Source: Oopsacas minuta
Taxonomy: Eukaryota > Porifera > Hexactinellida > Lyssacinosida > Leucopsacidae
Reading direction: 5' to 3'
Assembly (NCBI GenBank): GCA_024704765.1
Contig: JAKMXF010000326.1
Coordinates: 186,001 to 250,000, forward strand
DNA length: 64,000 nucleotides
The notes under the pieces were generated by a model. That model had not been told where the DNA came from. It ran no database searches and worked only from the letters and a program-made list of their open reading frames with translations. This document shows positions 24,531 to 36,189 of this stretch, piece after piece (the stretch's first letter is position 1; every line of letters starts with the position of its first letter). Position numbers and translations under genes: made by a program.

Positions 24531-26887
24531 TTCTTAGCGATTCACAACTCTTTTCCATCATTCGAAAGCGCTCAAAGGCAAGGTACATCGAACCTTGTGG
24601 GGACCTCTGCCCGAGGTTATTCAGGCAACGCAATCCCTATCATGGTGAGCCCAGATAATGGAAACGCGACCTGCAACAGCACATCCCCAGTGGCGAATAT
24701 CATCACTCTACCATCTAAGTATATTGCGAGAAAGGCAGCGCAACTGACGAGTCTACGCCGAGACGAAATACAGCATGGAATCAGATACAAGCGAGTTTCT
24801 TATCTATTTTTTATTTTTTATGTCTCCTTGTCTGTGGTCGTTCGGGGTCCGTTAGCTCCTCGCGTGTCTGTTAAATTACGATTTATTGTACGTATTCGTT
24901 TATGTTGCAGCTTAGAACCAAATTTGGTGTGATCGTAATCACATTAAACTCGCTCCAACACTGCACACATAAACAAGGTGAGGTTAACGTTAAACGTTTA
25001 GCGTTATGGGTGGCTGTAAGGGGAAGGAGGAGGCCACCGCAGCTGACTTGTTTAGTTTATAGAAATCTAGTGTTTTCCAGGAGTATGCAGCGTGCCAGAG
25101 ACTTGCGGTTTTCACCTCAACTCTATATGTGTACCAACCTTATACCAAGACTCCCGTAACAAATGCATAGTCTACGCTTGTCCAATGGATGACATATTTC
25201 AGTGGTATATTCCTTAAAGCTTGTTAGGAAGTATAGAGAAATGGGCAAAGATGAACTCACCTACAATTCGTACTTAAGATATTCCGAATATTCATTATCA
25301 TGCTAATGCTTGTAAAATTTTTGTTATTTGATAGAATGTATTGCAATATATAGATTTAACATGTTAAATTATATTGTTTATTATGAGTTATTAAATACAA
25401 TTATCAAATACCTACCACCTTCAGTCCAAGTAATATTATCACAAAATATTTATATACACTGTCTATTTTTGGCATTTTGGATAATTAAACATATTATAAA
25501 TTTGTTATACGTAGTGGGAACATAGTTTACATGTCATCAAACAAATTCACTACTTTCTAGAATCCGACTCTAAATTGACTTGTTTATTCAGTTACGTATA
25601 CATATAGCAAGTCTAAAGTTGAATTACTTTACGTACATTTAGTGGTAATTAGGTAATGAAAGTGTATGGAATTCGATAAAGTCAAATGATAGGGAAGTAA
25701 GATTACTTCAGAGTCAAAATCCTACGACAATAATACATTATATGCGGGTAAGAATCCTACGACCATAATACATCGTAGGATTTTGACCCGCACCATGGAT
25801 ATGCTATTGAGATTTTGTATTGCGGGCCAAAGTCCTACACAACAGGTCTCTATAATTGGGGACACATCTAGAATTGGGGCAATATTGGGTCCACTCTGTT
25901 CACTTCTATTAAAATCGGGGAATTCGACGAAAATTTCTGGATTTATTTTGTGCTAAATTGTAAAATGAACGCATTTATGACTTTGATCAATAGAAATCTA
26001 TTCTAAAGAAAACTTTACTATCATTGAATACACACGAAGAGCTCTGGTTAAAGGACATTCTCAGTTGAAATTGCACATTATTCTCCATCCCGACCTCCTT
26101 CACTTAAGAGTTTGGCTGCACAAAGTTATGAATTATATACATGCTAAATTAACATATTTCATCGATGCACAAATACCTTTTATAGAATTCTTCAAAATTC
26201 TCAAATATGTTTGTATTCTGATGTCTTCTATCATTTCTTGAAATATTATTTACAGTACAGTCAACTTCCGTTATAGAAGCACCCAGGATGACCGTGCCAC
26301 ATTTATGAACCTGCTACGACCCTGAGTAGGAGTAGGATAGATAAAACTACACAATGGTTATTAGTACCTGATAATTCGTTTTGCTTAAGTATAGTGCTCA
26401 TATTAATGTTGAAATTTGTAGTACCGTTAGGGCAGTAAAATACCTGTGCAACTATGTTTATGAGGGCTATGATAGAACAATTACTTGTTTCCAAGCGGGT
26501 GAGATTGCTGGAAATGATCATAGCAACATGTAGATGAAGTATCGAATTTCTTGAGACGATAAATATTTCTGTGTGTGGGGCTTGTTATATGATATTCTCT
26601 TAAGAACTTCATTCCAACTTCCCTTATGTAATTAGGTTAGTGGTGCATCTTGAGAACCAACATATTACACTTATGACAAGGTTCGTTTCCAGAGTAATCG
26701 TCTTGGGTTTAACTAGCAGTGGTATTGCAACACTCCTTCTGCCAGGTAGCTACACTGTCCACTCACCAGGTTGAAAATTCTCATTGACTTCAATAAATTA
26801 TCGGTATGCATCTCCAAACTAATGTTTTTGGTACAGTTGATCAAACAAACAGATCTTCTGGCGTTGGATGAGGCCTGAATGTATGTA
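24531..26887. other. Non-coding stretch with unassigned GC-richer patch
   Basis: The part at 24590-25160 is more GC-rich than its surroundings and carries overlapping plus-strand frames without recognisable features. It may be the terminus of an unidentified element. The rest is AT-rich and silent except for the hairpin at 25744-25791, listed separately. Confidence 0.35.
25744..25791. repeat. Small hairpin built on a dispersed GCGGGTCAAAATCCTACG motif
   Basis: GCGGGTAAGAATCCTACG and CGTAGGATTTTGACCCGC form an inverted repeat around ACCATAATACAT. A further partial direct copy (AATCCTACGACAATAATACAT) lies at 25719-25739, a variant (GCGGGCCAAAGTCCTAC) at about 25823-25839, and a single copy at 22.77 kb. 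This is a dispersed repeat family of unknown class. Confidence 0.6.
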
Positions 26888-27054
26888 CAGTAGAACCTCG
26901 TTAATACGTACATCAGGGACTGTCGAGAATTGTACTCTTTATCCGAAGTACGTATTAACAGGAGCAAAAACAAGGGAATGTCCATTGTACGGGCTAAAAT
27001 TGTGTAAAATTCTGTTCGTCTTAACCGGAAATTCGTATTAACGAGGTTTCACTG
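26888..27054. mobile_element. Pogo-like MITE, 167 bp, TA target site
   Basis: The left end starts CAGTAGAACCTCGTTAATAC and the complement of the right end starts CAGTGAAACCTCGTTAATAC. TA flanks both ends (26886-26887 and 27055-27056). The CAGT(G/A)(G/A)AACCTCGTTAATACG type of end is typical of pogo/Tigger-related short elements. There is no coding capacity. It is related to the elements at 30262-30420 and 11254-11352. Confidence 0.85.
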
Positions 27055-27834
27055 TATATATAGGATGTGTATGTGTAGCAGATACCGGGATTTAATTTCC
27101 CAAATTGGTAAATAGCAGGAGCAGAAATGTACAAATGCTTGTGTCAATTTTACAATTAACTTTAAGCGTAAGAGGATATAATCTAATTATTATCGGTGCC
27201 GACAGCTTAGTTAATTAATCAAATTGTTTGTAGTGGTGTTAATGATTGGAGGCACTATAAAATGTTAATTTAACCAAATATAAATAGTCGCTCCAATTAC
27301 ACTACGTAACAAATTTTTATGAAATCTTTGTTTGGCTTGATATTTTGATTGTTTATGGATAATTTTGAGGCGCTGATTCCGAAAATGCAATTAGCTTCTT
27401 TCTATCATCGATGGTTAACTTTCAGGAAGCCTATTTATATGAGCAGGTTACACGCTTAGCCAACCCAGCAAAAACGTACGTCACAATCAAAATCTTTTGT
27501 GCTATAACAATAAAGATAACAAACATTTTGCACTCCCTTCGCTGTCTCTTGTCTTTTAAGCTCTGGGAGACACTTAAAGTGTCTGCGAATGCACAGCTTA
27601 AACAGTATCAGAATTCCAGGGTGGGGTAGGATTGCAAAACTTAGAAATTTCGTTCTTGTGTATAGTTTATTTGCTATCCAGTACCTACACTTGGAAAGTA
27701 TTTACTTATATTAATACTATAAGCTACCAGCAGCTAGTATAAGCATAAGTATAACTGCCTTTAGCAGAGAGGCAGAAATAACTTGCTGGTTGTTCTTACG
27801 TTGAGTTAGTGTTTTTCAAATTTAGAAATTGCAA

Positions 27835-29612
27835 TGGCTAGTAGACAAGGCAAGAATTCACCTGACTCATTTTGCTATGTTTGTGGATATCATGTTGGTG
27901 ACAAACATGTTTCAAATAAAATATCAAAATAAGCTAAGTATTGGGAAGCGTATAGACTGTATTTTGGGATGTCCATTGGGGATCAGGAAAAAGGCCTGGG
28001 CCCCACATGTGATTTGTGGCAGCTGTCGATCTAATCTTGAAGGTTGGTTGAGGGATTCCGCTAGAGTTATGCCATTTGCTATTCCAAGAGTTTGGAGAGA
28101 GCCACAAAACCATCATGATGATTGTTACTTTTGTATGGTAAATATTGCTAAGTACCGCAAGGTTAAGGGAAGAAGAGCACTGACTTATCCAAGTATACCT
28201 TCATCCATTGCACCTGTTCCTCATAGTGAAACTTTACCAGTTCCAAAACCACCAGCAAATGTAAGTAGTTTTATGTTTTATAATATAAGGCTACGCTAGC
28301 TTATATGTTGTAAGGGTGACCCACAATCTGCATCTTATGTTTTATTCTTGTCATTTTAGTTGGAGTTTAATACTGAATGTGAAGACTCAATATCAAGTGA
28401 AACTTCGGATGCTGAGGAGGAGTACCTCCAATCAACAAGTGCAGATCGTCATTATCCTTCTAAGAGAGAATTAGATGACTTAATACGAGATCTGCAACAA
28501 ACAAAATCTGCAGCAGAGCTATTGACGTCAAGATTAAGCGAGTGGAATTTGCTGCGTGATGATTGCAAAGTAACTGCTTACAGGAAGAGGCACTTGGACT
28601 ATTCTGTTTGCTTTGATGTAGTACAGGATCTGTGCTAGTGCAAAGATGTGAATGGTTTGTTTGATGCTGTTGGAATTGAACATGACCCTTCTCAGTGGCG
28701 ACTTCTTATTGACAGTTCCACCAAAAGTCTTAAAGGAGTTTTACTTCATAATGGGGACAAATATCCGTCAATTCCACTTGCTTATTCAATACAAATGAAA
28801 GAAGACTATGAAAATGTCAAGCAACTACTGCTTAAAATAAACTATGCTGAATTTAACTGGCAGCTCTGTGGTGATTTTAAGATGTTGGGGTTTTTGTTGG
28901 GACTGCAGGGTAGTTACACCAAATACTCATGTTTTCTTTGTTTGTGGAACAGCAGAGCTGATGGAGAGCACTACAAGAAGATTCAATGGCCGCCAAGAAA
29001 AGAATTAATGCCAGGAAAGTACAATGTCATCAAAGAGCCACTTGTATGCCGGGAAAAAGTTTTACTATCACCTCTTCATATAAAACTAGGTTTAGTAAAG
29101 CAATTTGTTAAAGCTTTGGATTTTGAAGGAGAATCTTTTCCAGAAATCCGTGCAATGTTTCCAAAATTATCAGATGCTAAACTAAAGGGAGGAATATTTG
29201 TTGGCCCCCAAATAACCACCATGTTAAAGTCAAGAACCCTGGAGGATAAAATGACCGAAACAGAAAGAAGAGCCTGGCAGGCATTTCGAGATGTAGTTAA
29301 TGGCTTTTAGAAAATAACAAAGATCCTAATTATGAAGAGATAGTGAATACTCTGATCACAAGCTACCAAAAGATGGGATGTCGCATGTCGTTGAAACTTC
29401 ATTTTCTATGCTCTCATCTTGACCTCTTTCAAGAAAATTTGGGGGATTTCAGCGAGGAACATGGCGAGAGATTTCACCAAGATATTCAGCTAGTGGAAAG
29501 ACTGTATCAGGGCCGCTGGGACAGTGCAATGATGGGCGACTACATGTGGTTTTGGATAAGGGAAGACATTTCTGGTCACAAAAGAAAAGCTCGTTTAACA
29601 GTTCATTTTTGA
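27835..29612 (+). pseudogene. Recurrent unclassified transposon protein, copy A
   Basis: Begins MASRQGKNSPDSFCYVCGYH, a Cys-rich N-terminal finger, followed by WAPHVICGSC and PRVWREPQNHHDDCYFC, which add Cys and His pairs. A 99-bp intron (GTAAGT...TTTTAG, 28261-28359) leads into an acidic stretch. The core contains WRLLIDSSTKSLKGVLLHNG, CGDFKMLGFLLGLQG, YSCFLCLWNSRA and SPLHIKLGLVKQFVKAL, and later EEHGERFHQDI. This domain order defines a family I know as abundant and repetitive in arthropod and cnidarian genomes, usually annotated only as uncharacterised. Lesions are a TAA near 27911, a one-base shift near 27990, a TAG at 28636-28638 and a one-base loss near 29308. A transposase role is plausible (conserved D/H/E residues, inverted-repeat flanks) but not shown. 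Copy B at 54.3 kb is a relative. Confidence 0.8.
28261..28359 (+). other. Intron in copy A gene
   Basis: GTAAGTAG donor and TGTCATTTTAG acceptor. The reading frames on both sides fit the family order: the proline-rich end of the finger region, then the acidic linker. Confidence 0.6.
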
Positions 29613-30261
29613 AGTATTTTAACTCTCTAACATTGAGTGTGTTTTGTTTTCTTTAGGACTTGTAATCAGCAATGTACTGTTTGGTAGTGATTTTCATGTT
29701 CAAATTAACCTATCAACACATCACTACGTGTTTAAATCTATTACAAGAGCTGTAGGTAAATTTGCATATAATGAACAACACAACTTGCTCCGAAAAAGCA
29801 AAAAGTGTAAATACGTCAAAAAGCATTGATGATATGGAAAAACTAACACGATTTTTAATTCAGCGACCCAAAAAACATAAGGGGACATCAAAAATTGAAG
29901 CCAAACAAAAATTGTGTTACTTAGTGTTACTAGTTGTACTTTAAACAAATGGAATCAATAGACTAAACAGTGGTAAAGACTGAGATTGTAAACTTTTTCG
30001 ATTTATCAAGTAATTATTAGTCAACTATGTTGACTATTGTCTTTTCAATTACAATCATGTTTGCAATTGTAATTGTAATTAATATTAGGATCTATCTTCC
30101 AAGTAATTAGAATTGTAATTGCAATTCTTATTATAATTGGAAAATATAATTGAACCCAACTCTGGTCAACATAGATGCAGAATTTCGGTTATGACCAGAT
30201 TGGATATATAATTATACATATCTCGGAGATTTTGTTCGGATTGTTTAGTTGAATTTGAATA

Positions 30262-30420
30262 CAGTCAAACCTCTCTATAGTGTACAGTCACATTAGCGGA
30301 TGTTTTTATTCGCTAACCAGAAATCAAATTATTGATTGGGAACATTGGGAAGCAAGGAATAGCATTAAATTTTACGAGGTGTTCACTGATCATAGATGTT
30401 CACTAACGGAGGTTTCACTG
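30262..30420. mobile_element. Pogo-like MITE, 159 bp, TA target site
   Basis: Left CAGTCAAACCTCTCTATAGTG and complemented right CAGTGAAACCTCCGTTAGTG are inverted, with TA on both sides (30260-30261 and 30421-30422). The family resembles 26888-27054 but with CTCTATAG/GTTAGTG in place of GTTAATACG. No coding capacity. Confidence 0.8.
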
Positions 30421-30694
30421 TAGCTATATACTAATGAGAAACTTGAACATAATGAAATAATTAGTTTTACAATTTTGAGGGCCAAGGAAGTTCGAGACTA
30501 TAGCCTATAACCAGGATAAGTGATATAAGATAGAAATGCAATAGAAGGAGTAATCAAATGATTTTGTGACGAACATAAGGATACAAATTGTGTTTACAAT
30601 ATATATTGGGCAAAATAGTATCAAATTATCAATAACCAAACAATAGGATTAATCCAAATATACTTCAAATAAGAGATTGGATTGCCATCGAGAG

Positions 30695-31233
30695 TTAATC
30701 TATGCAAGGATTATTTTTGAAAAGAAATTCAGCAAGATAATCAATTGGATCATCAGGATTGCTTTTAGAAATGTTTACAAGGCCTCTAGTGAGAGTTGGC
30801 ATAACAAATGACATTAAATAATTGCGCAAAGGCATTGCTTGACACTCAAGATAATCAAACTTCTGTAATTGGATAGCATTAGTCTGAGCAGTCCATATTG
30901 CTTCATTGGTACATTTTCTAGAGGCTTCTTCCATTTCCCAGTTGAACTTCCTGGTGAGCAATTTTGTATTTAACAAAGACCTATTTTCATCCTCTTCTTG
31001 AGAAATTAGAAATAATTCCTCAGCAGTTGGTCCATAATTCTTAGGATTACCTATCATATCGATAATTTTATGAAGGATATAATCCGGTTTAACATTATCA
31101 AGATGAGTTATGTCAAATCTAGAAATAAATATCTCAAACTCATCAAAAAAATTCAAAACTGTTGTATCGAGAGAATACATATTTTGATAATCACTAAATC
31201 TTCGGAAAAAGCCTTCTTCGTTATTATGAGTAC
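30695..31233 (-). CDS. AK7: Adenylate kinase 7, last coding exon (Dpy-30 motif)
   Basis: Exon of 539 bp after the acceptor TTTTTTAG, ending in TAA. Its first two bases complete the Gly codon split with the exon at 43899, and the joined reading VEGTHNNEEGF matches the end of the kinase core of AK7 (vertebrate VAGTHYSQDRF type). The middle part is a charged helical linker. The C-terminus contains MPLRNYL and PIDYLAEFLFKNNP, the Dpy-30 dimerisation motif that ends AK7 proteins and docks to AKAP-like helices. Known AK7 interconverts ADP with ATP and AMP inside motile cilia and sperm flagella. No frame lesion is seen. The splice signals and phase are intact, so I treat it as a live host gene, on the minus strand. 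Confidence 0.87.
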
Positions 31234-32240
31234 CTAAAAAAGTTGAATGAAATAGACATACAACTGAGTGGATTATGCTTAAACAGTAATATCGGCTGAT
31301 ACAGACCACATTGAAGTATATACAAGAAGCTCCACAGTATTGCATAGCTTCTAACTTTCGAAAATAATAAAAATAACACATAATGAGTAATTTTATAAAC
31401 GTACTGAAATTATGAGACAATTATGACATAAGTGGCACAAATATTTATGAGTATCAACTCTAGGACGAATGACCAAAATTTAAGGAATTTTAACAACAGA
31501 TACAAATAATATCTAGAATTCAAAGCTGCATAAGAGATCTGATGTATCAAATCGTAATGGAAATTCACAGTCAATACGATATAATGAGGAGAGTTCAACT
31601 CAATGAACCGGTAACGGTAAAAACTGACAAATATTTTCAAGGTGACAAAGATTGAGAAAGCATAAATCCCCAAACTAAATCCATGAGATTGGTCCTGACC
31701 AACCTTAACAAATCAGAGCGGTCATGATTAGAAGTTAAATAGGGTATAAACTTCGTATATTATAATCAATAACAGGGATAAACATAATACTCTGGTTATA
31801 ACAAAATGATGATTCATTTATATATATCGATTAATTCGTTGACTGGAGATCAACAACAGTTAAGACCCGTAACTTCTGAGGAAATCAAAATCTCTTCTTG
31901 ATATTCTTGATAGAGAAGGATTAAGTTTACAGATGCGAATAGTAGGAAGGTACAATGAAAGAAAGTACGTTATTGCTCGGGTAAAGGAACTTTAGAATTA
32001 CCAGATCTTGAGTGAACTTCAAACTAGCATACAGGGTAAAGAATAAAAATTACCGAGATTGGGGAGATTCCCAAACCATAAATCATTTTTGCAAATTGAT
32101 GTAAATTATTACAAGTATTTTCAACAAAATTTCCAAATAACAGAGTGGTCTTGAGTTGTCTCACACGTTTTTAGGAACTAAAACGAGCAAAGACATGAAA
32201 TTCGCAAATGGTAAATCTCTAAATTTTATAGCAGAATCTA

Positions 32241-33549
32241 CAGGGTGGCTTTTAAGTCCTGACCATTATATATTTCATTGTCCACATTGCTGGACTATTC
32301 TTACATAGGTTTACTAATCGATAATTCAAACACATATTGGAACTAATTATATTTGATTGAATTATTCAATGTAGCCACCTTTCTTTGTAATTACTGCTCG
32401 TAGACGCCCTAGCACTGCCTCTACTGCGGCGCGCAGTGTTTCTTCTGGAATTCTAGCCCATTTACGAAGTAGATCCTTCTTTAAAGACGCAATATTAGCA
32501 TGAGCTTTGCGCATGCATTTTCTCCAATATCGCCCATATAGAGAAATCCATGTGATTTAGATCCGGACTAGACGGTGGCCATTCTTCTTTACTGATAAAA
32601 TCGGGAATATTTTCTGAAAAGCCAGGTCTGAGTGATACGAGCTGTATGGGCTGGAGCCCCATCTTGTTGAAACAAGAATCGATACCTGTTAAACATGTTA
32701 GCACCCAGGCCTTTCACTACAGGTTCTAAAATACGATCCTTGTATTCTGTAGAGTTGATTTTTACACACCGGGGGACAAATATCAGTTGTGTCCTTCCAA
32801 AACCGGAGATCCCTCCCCAAATCATCACTGAAAGTGGTTTTTGGACTCTCCGAACATAGCGGAGTTCTTCATTTATAGTGGAAGAAGTAGAAGATAAGAT
32901 CCTGTCGTTTTGAGAGTTACTGGCCTCCTCAATTGTGAATAATTTTCATCCGAATACAGAACATTATGATAGCCATGTTCTGCGAGCCGACTAAGAAGCT
33001 TTGTGCAACGAAGTAATTGTTTTTGTCGAATCGCAGTTGAGAGATAGTGTACCTTTCTTCGTTTGTAAGAAGATAGACCCAGGGAACTTTTCACAATCTT
33101 ATGAACTGATGTAGGCGATATTTTGAGTTCAAATGACATTTTTCTCATTGATCGGCGTGGATTTCGCCGAATTCTGTCTCTGATTATTTCTTCATACTGG
33201 TTGTGGTTACAGTAATTGGACGTCCACTTCTACTTTTGTCTTTGACACTACCAGTCTCAAGATAACGCTGGATAGTACTAAAGACAAATTTTCTCCGCTC
33301 TTTCGGGATATTCAATGATATCATAATGTCACATTGGTGCTTCCAATTCACAAATAATTCAATTATAGCAGACCGTTGTCTTTCCATCTGTGCAGTGAAG
33401 GGATCATGTAGAAATATCATTCAGTTCTAAGTAATAATTATGCTAGACTACATATATATACACCATATATAAATATCACAACCTAAGAAAGTATATTATA
33501 CTTGTTGTAAAACTGCAAATATAGGCGTCAGGACTCAAAAGCCACCCTG
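32241..33549 (-). mobile_element. Full-length mariner (DD37D type), 1309 bp
   Basis: Terminal inverted repeats of 23 bp with a single mismatch, beginning CAGGGTGGCTTTT, with TA on both sides (32239-32240 and 33550-33551). They enclose one transposase gene on the minus strand. Size, TA target and gene all fit mariner. It lies within the AK7 intron. Confidence 0.93.
32362..33420 (-). pseudogene. Mariner transposase, DD37D, three frameshifts
   Basis: About 350 codons from an ATG at 33420 to a TAA at 32362. An N-terminal helix-turn-helix region ends in SRSGRP near residue 70, and a second HTH follows (SPTSVHKIV). The first catalytic Asp is in YSDEN near 32950, the second in QQDGAPAHTA near 32660. 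The third is in SPDLNHMDFSIW near 32545, with WGGISGFG between the first two. Counting across the frame change, 37 residues separate the last two Asp, giving DD37D as in the maT-type mariners. One-base losses in short homopolymers near 32945, 32610 and 32505 break the frame. All three catalytic Asp remain. Cut-and-paste transposase, presumed inactive. Confidence 0.88.
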
Positions 33550-35079
33550 TAATCGGATAGTTCATAAAGAGATCGCATCTCTGAGATACGGGCAAATTCT
33601 AAGATATGGGGACCTTCCAGACGAGACTGCCCAGATATGAGTTGAAGCTATAGAGAGACTGAGGTTATATCAGTTATGCTTAAATCGGAAGTTCCTTGGA
33701 TTGTAAAAGGGAGCTAAAGATTTCCTTCAGAGAACAAGTAAATTCCAACACCAAATGTTTTCGTTCATTCCAAAAATACCATTAAAACACTTAATACAAA
33801 ACTACGTAAGTCCATTCCATATATAGCAATAATAAATCCAATTATATGAGATATTAAAATTTTAATTTTCAAATTCCAATTCTAACATTAGTAGTGTCAA
33901 TTGTGAAACATATCACCTCTAATAGCTACTTCTTAAGTTGAAAGTTTCCAATCACTACCAACTTGTGCCACTTGTTCCCATCTGATATTTTGGTTGCAAT
34001 TGAAAAAAGTGGAAAATGGTGACATCAACACAGTATCGTATTAGGATTAATGCTTCTTCAATAGTACACTCGGATGCGTAGAATAAGATTCTCTTATCAC
34101 CCCCAACCTCAACTTAACCAAGCTAATTGTGATAAAATTCAAATCGGCTACAGTTTACCCTCGCTAATATGAACCCAGTTAATCCGAACAATGCTTAGAG
34201 CTTATACAATCGTCGTAAATTGTTTCCAACGTAAAATATAGACGAAATATATCCAATTCTACCACAGATCGATATCTAATACTATATTACGTATAATTGT
34301 AATTTTCTATGAGAAATTACGTCGTAAGATGTTTATAAAAGCCAAGATAGGTGATAATACAAGATACAAATTCGTTTTATTGGAGCTGAATGACCATTTT
34401 CGATAAGTTCCAGATGATGAATTATCCTCTATTGTGTGCAAAAGAAAAGAATTACGGTGGAAAAATATGCAGATGCTCAGTTTAAATGGACTTACTTTTC
34501 AATATCTTTCCGTTCTAAGTTATTTGTATAAATATGTGATGTTTTGGAATTTTTCATTTATAATGGATTTTCAATAGATTTGTCGCCTATTTAAAATTGG
34601 CTAAAGGATCAGGGGGGGCGGTTCTGAAAATAATTTTTAATTAAAGATAAAGTTATAAGGCTTTAAAATGTAACGTGAAATGCCTGCACAAGATAGCAAA
34701 CGATAATTTCGCGACTAAATTGGCTGTTTAAAAGCTTACTTAGCTCAATATGAACCAATAGTACAGTAGGGCCCTCCACAAAGGTACATACACAATACTG
34801 GGTTAAAAGATATATATGCACAAAATATAGAATATATATACTTGTCAAACTGATCAAATTTTATAAAGTAGGTACAGTTATAATGTACAGAGAGTCTGTT
34901 ATTGTATGGGTCATTTTCTTTAAGGGATGATTCACTTATAGCTGGTTTAATAATAATAGGGTTTGACTCTTCTCTTGAAAACAGGTAAAGAGGTAGAACT
35001 TCTGATTTCAAATGATAATTTAATATACAGAAATGCACCAGTACAATTGACTGAATTCCTGGCTAAGTTAAGCTTGAAA

Positions 35080-35700
35080 TTAGGCACATATAGCTTTCAC
35101 AAGTAGTCTGTCCTTTCACCTATGGGCGAAACTATAGAGAGGATTAAAAATGTTTAGGACATACATTGGCACTGGTTCATGAAAAGCTTTGAAAGCCGTT
35201 TAAGTTAATTTTTCTTTGCAGTTTAGAAACTTTAGTTAAATCACGCACTGGACACCAGATAATAGAACATTGTCAAGTAAAGTTTATATGAATGAAATGT
35301 AGAAAATCCTTTTGTAAACATTGATAAATACCACCTTATTAATCTTAGAAGCGCAACTTTTACAGAATCTTTTGGATATACTACCAATGTGTTCTTTAAA
35401 ATCCAAATTGCTATCAACATTTACACCAAGGATCTTCAAACAGCTCAATCTTTCCAAACATCTTCAATCAAAATTTATACATAAATCGTTCCTTGTAATT
35501 CATTAGCTTTCCGCCTAGTTGTAACAAATATATAGTTGCTTTTGCTACTATATATAATTAACTTGTTTTGTTACACTAATTAAACATGCCGTCTAGATCA
35601 GTATTTAGCTTCTATTCTACAATATGAATCGTCTTTCCAGAAGTGTGCATAAATGTGTTATCAGCAGAGATCAACACTTGAAATTCCTGAGAGCGATAGG
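35080..35700 (-). pseudogene. Non-LTR retrotransposon (LINE) reverse transcriptase fragment
   Basis: On the minus strand a decayed frame reads ISADNTFMHTSGKTI near 35640-35685, corresponding to the YADD catalytic box of reverse transcriptase with the final Asp pair changed. It is followed by KLNTDLD (35600-35620) and then LKILGVNVDSNLDFKEHIG near 35385-35440, the classic post-catalytic 'LGV.iD..L.F..HI' block. The downstream remainder at 35080-35280 resembles the end of the ORF. Several stops and shifts occur. The class is Jockey/CR1-like judging by these blocks, with low certainty on the clade. No poly-A tail or 5' end found. Confidence 0.7.
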
Positions 35701-36189
35701 TAGAGAATTTTACATACAGGGTTCGTTAATTGCGGTAATCATATGATATAGGCTCTAACCCAGTGCAATTAGGATGCAATAGTTCCAAGTGAGCAAATTT
35801 TTCAAATTCCATCGTGTTAAACCTGTAACCATGTTATGTAACCCACTCCATTTCGGACTACATTGCATATTAAATATCTTTCGCAATCAGAAAATATATG
35901 AAAAAAACACTTGAACAAATATGTAACTATGTTTGTTAGTTGCTCTACGAAGTGACGCTAAAATTGATAACAGTTTGATCACAGTAACTGTATAAATATA
36001 GAATAATAAACATTCTAGATAATTTAAACACTTAAATTTACAACTTGACACATTTTACATTCTTTGCATCACAAAAACGCCCCGAGGAAGAGAGTTAATG
36101 GGCTCAATGAAATCTCCAAGTAAGAGTCACTAGTTTTAAGAAACAGCTTCAAAACCAGCTGGCATATTTTGTTAGATAGAGTTCTTTTA

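Larger units (their letters stand above)
27189..29990 (+). mobile_element. DNA transposon carrying the copy A unclassified protein (proposed limits)
   Basis: The left end (TTATTATCGGTGCCGACAG onward) and the left subterminal phrase GATTGGAGGCACTAT match the MITE at 7058-7235. The right end, 29946-29990, carries AATCAATAGACTAA and, on the complement, TTACAATCTCAGTC, an imperfect match to the other MITE arm. About 2.8 kb lies between, with one gene. The limits are inferred from this three-way comparison: left-end agreement is good and right-end agreement moderate. No target duplication was recognised. Confidence 0.5.

Noticed and set aside
24597-25159. Two overlapping plus-strand frames in a GC-richer patch
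   Set aside because: No recognisable motif, no splice context and low-complexity runs. I kept only a note that the patch may be an element end.
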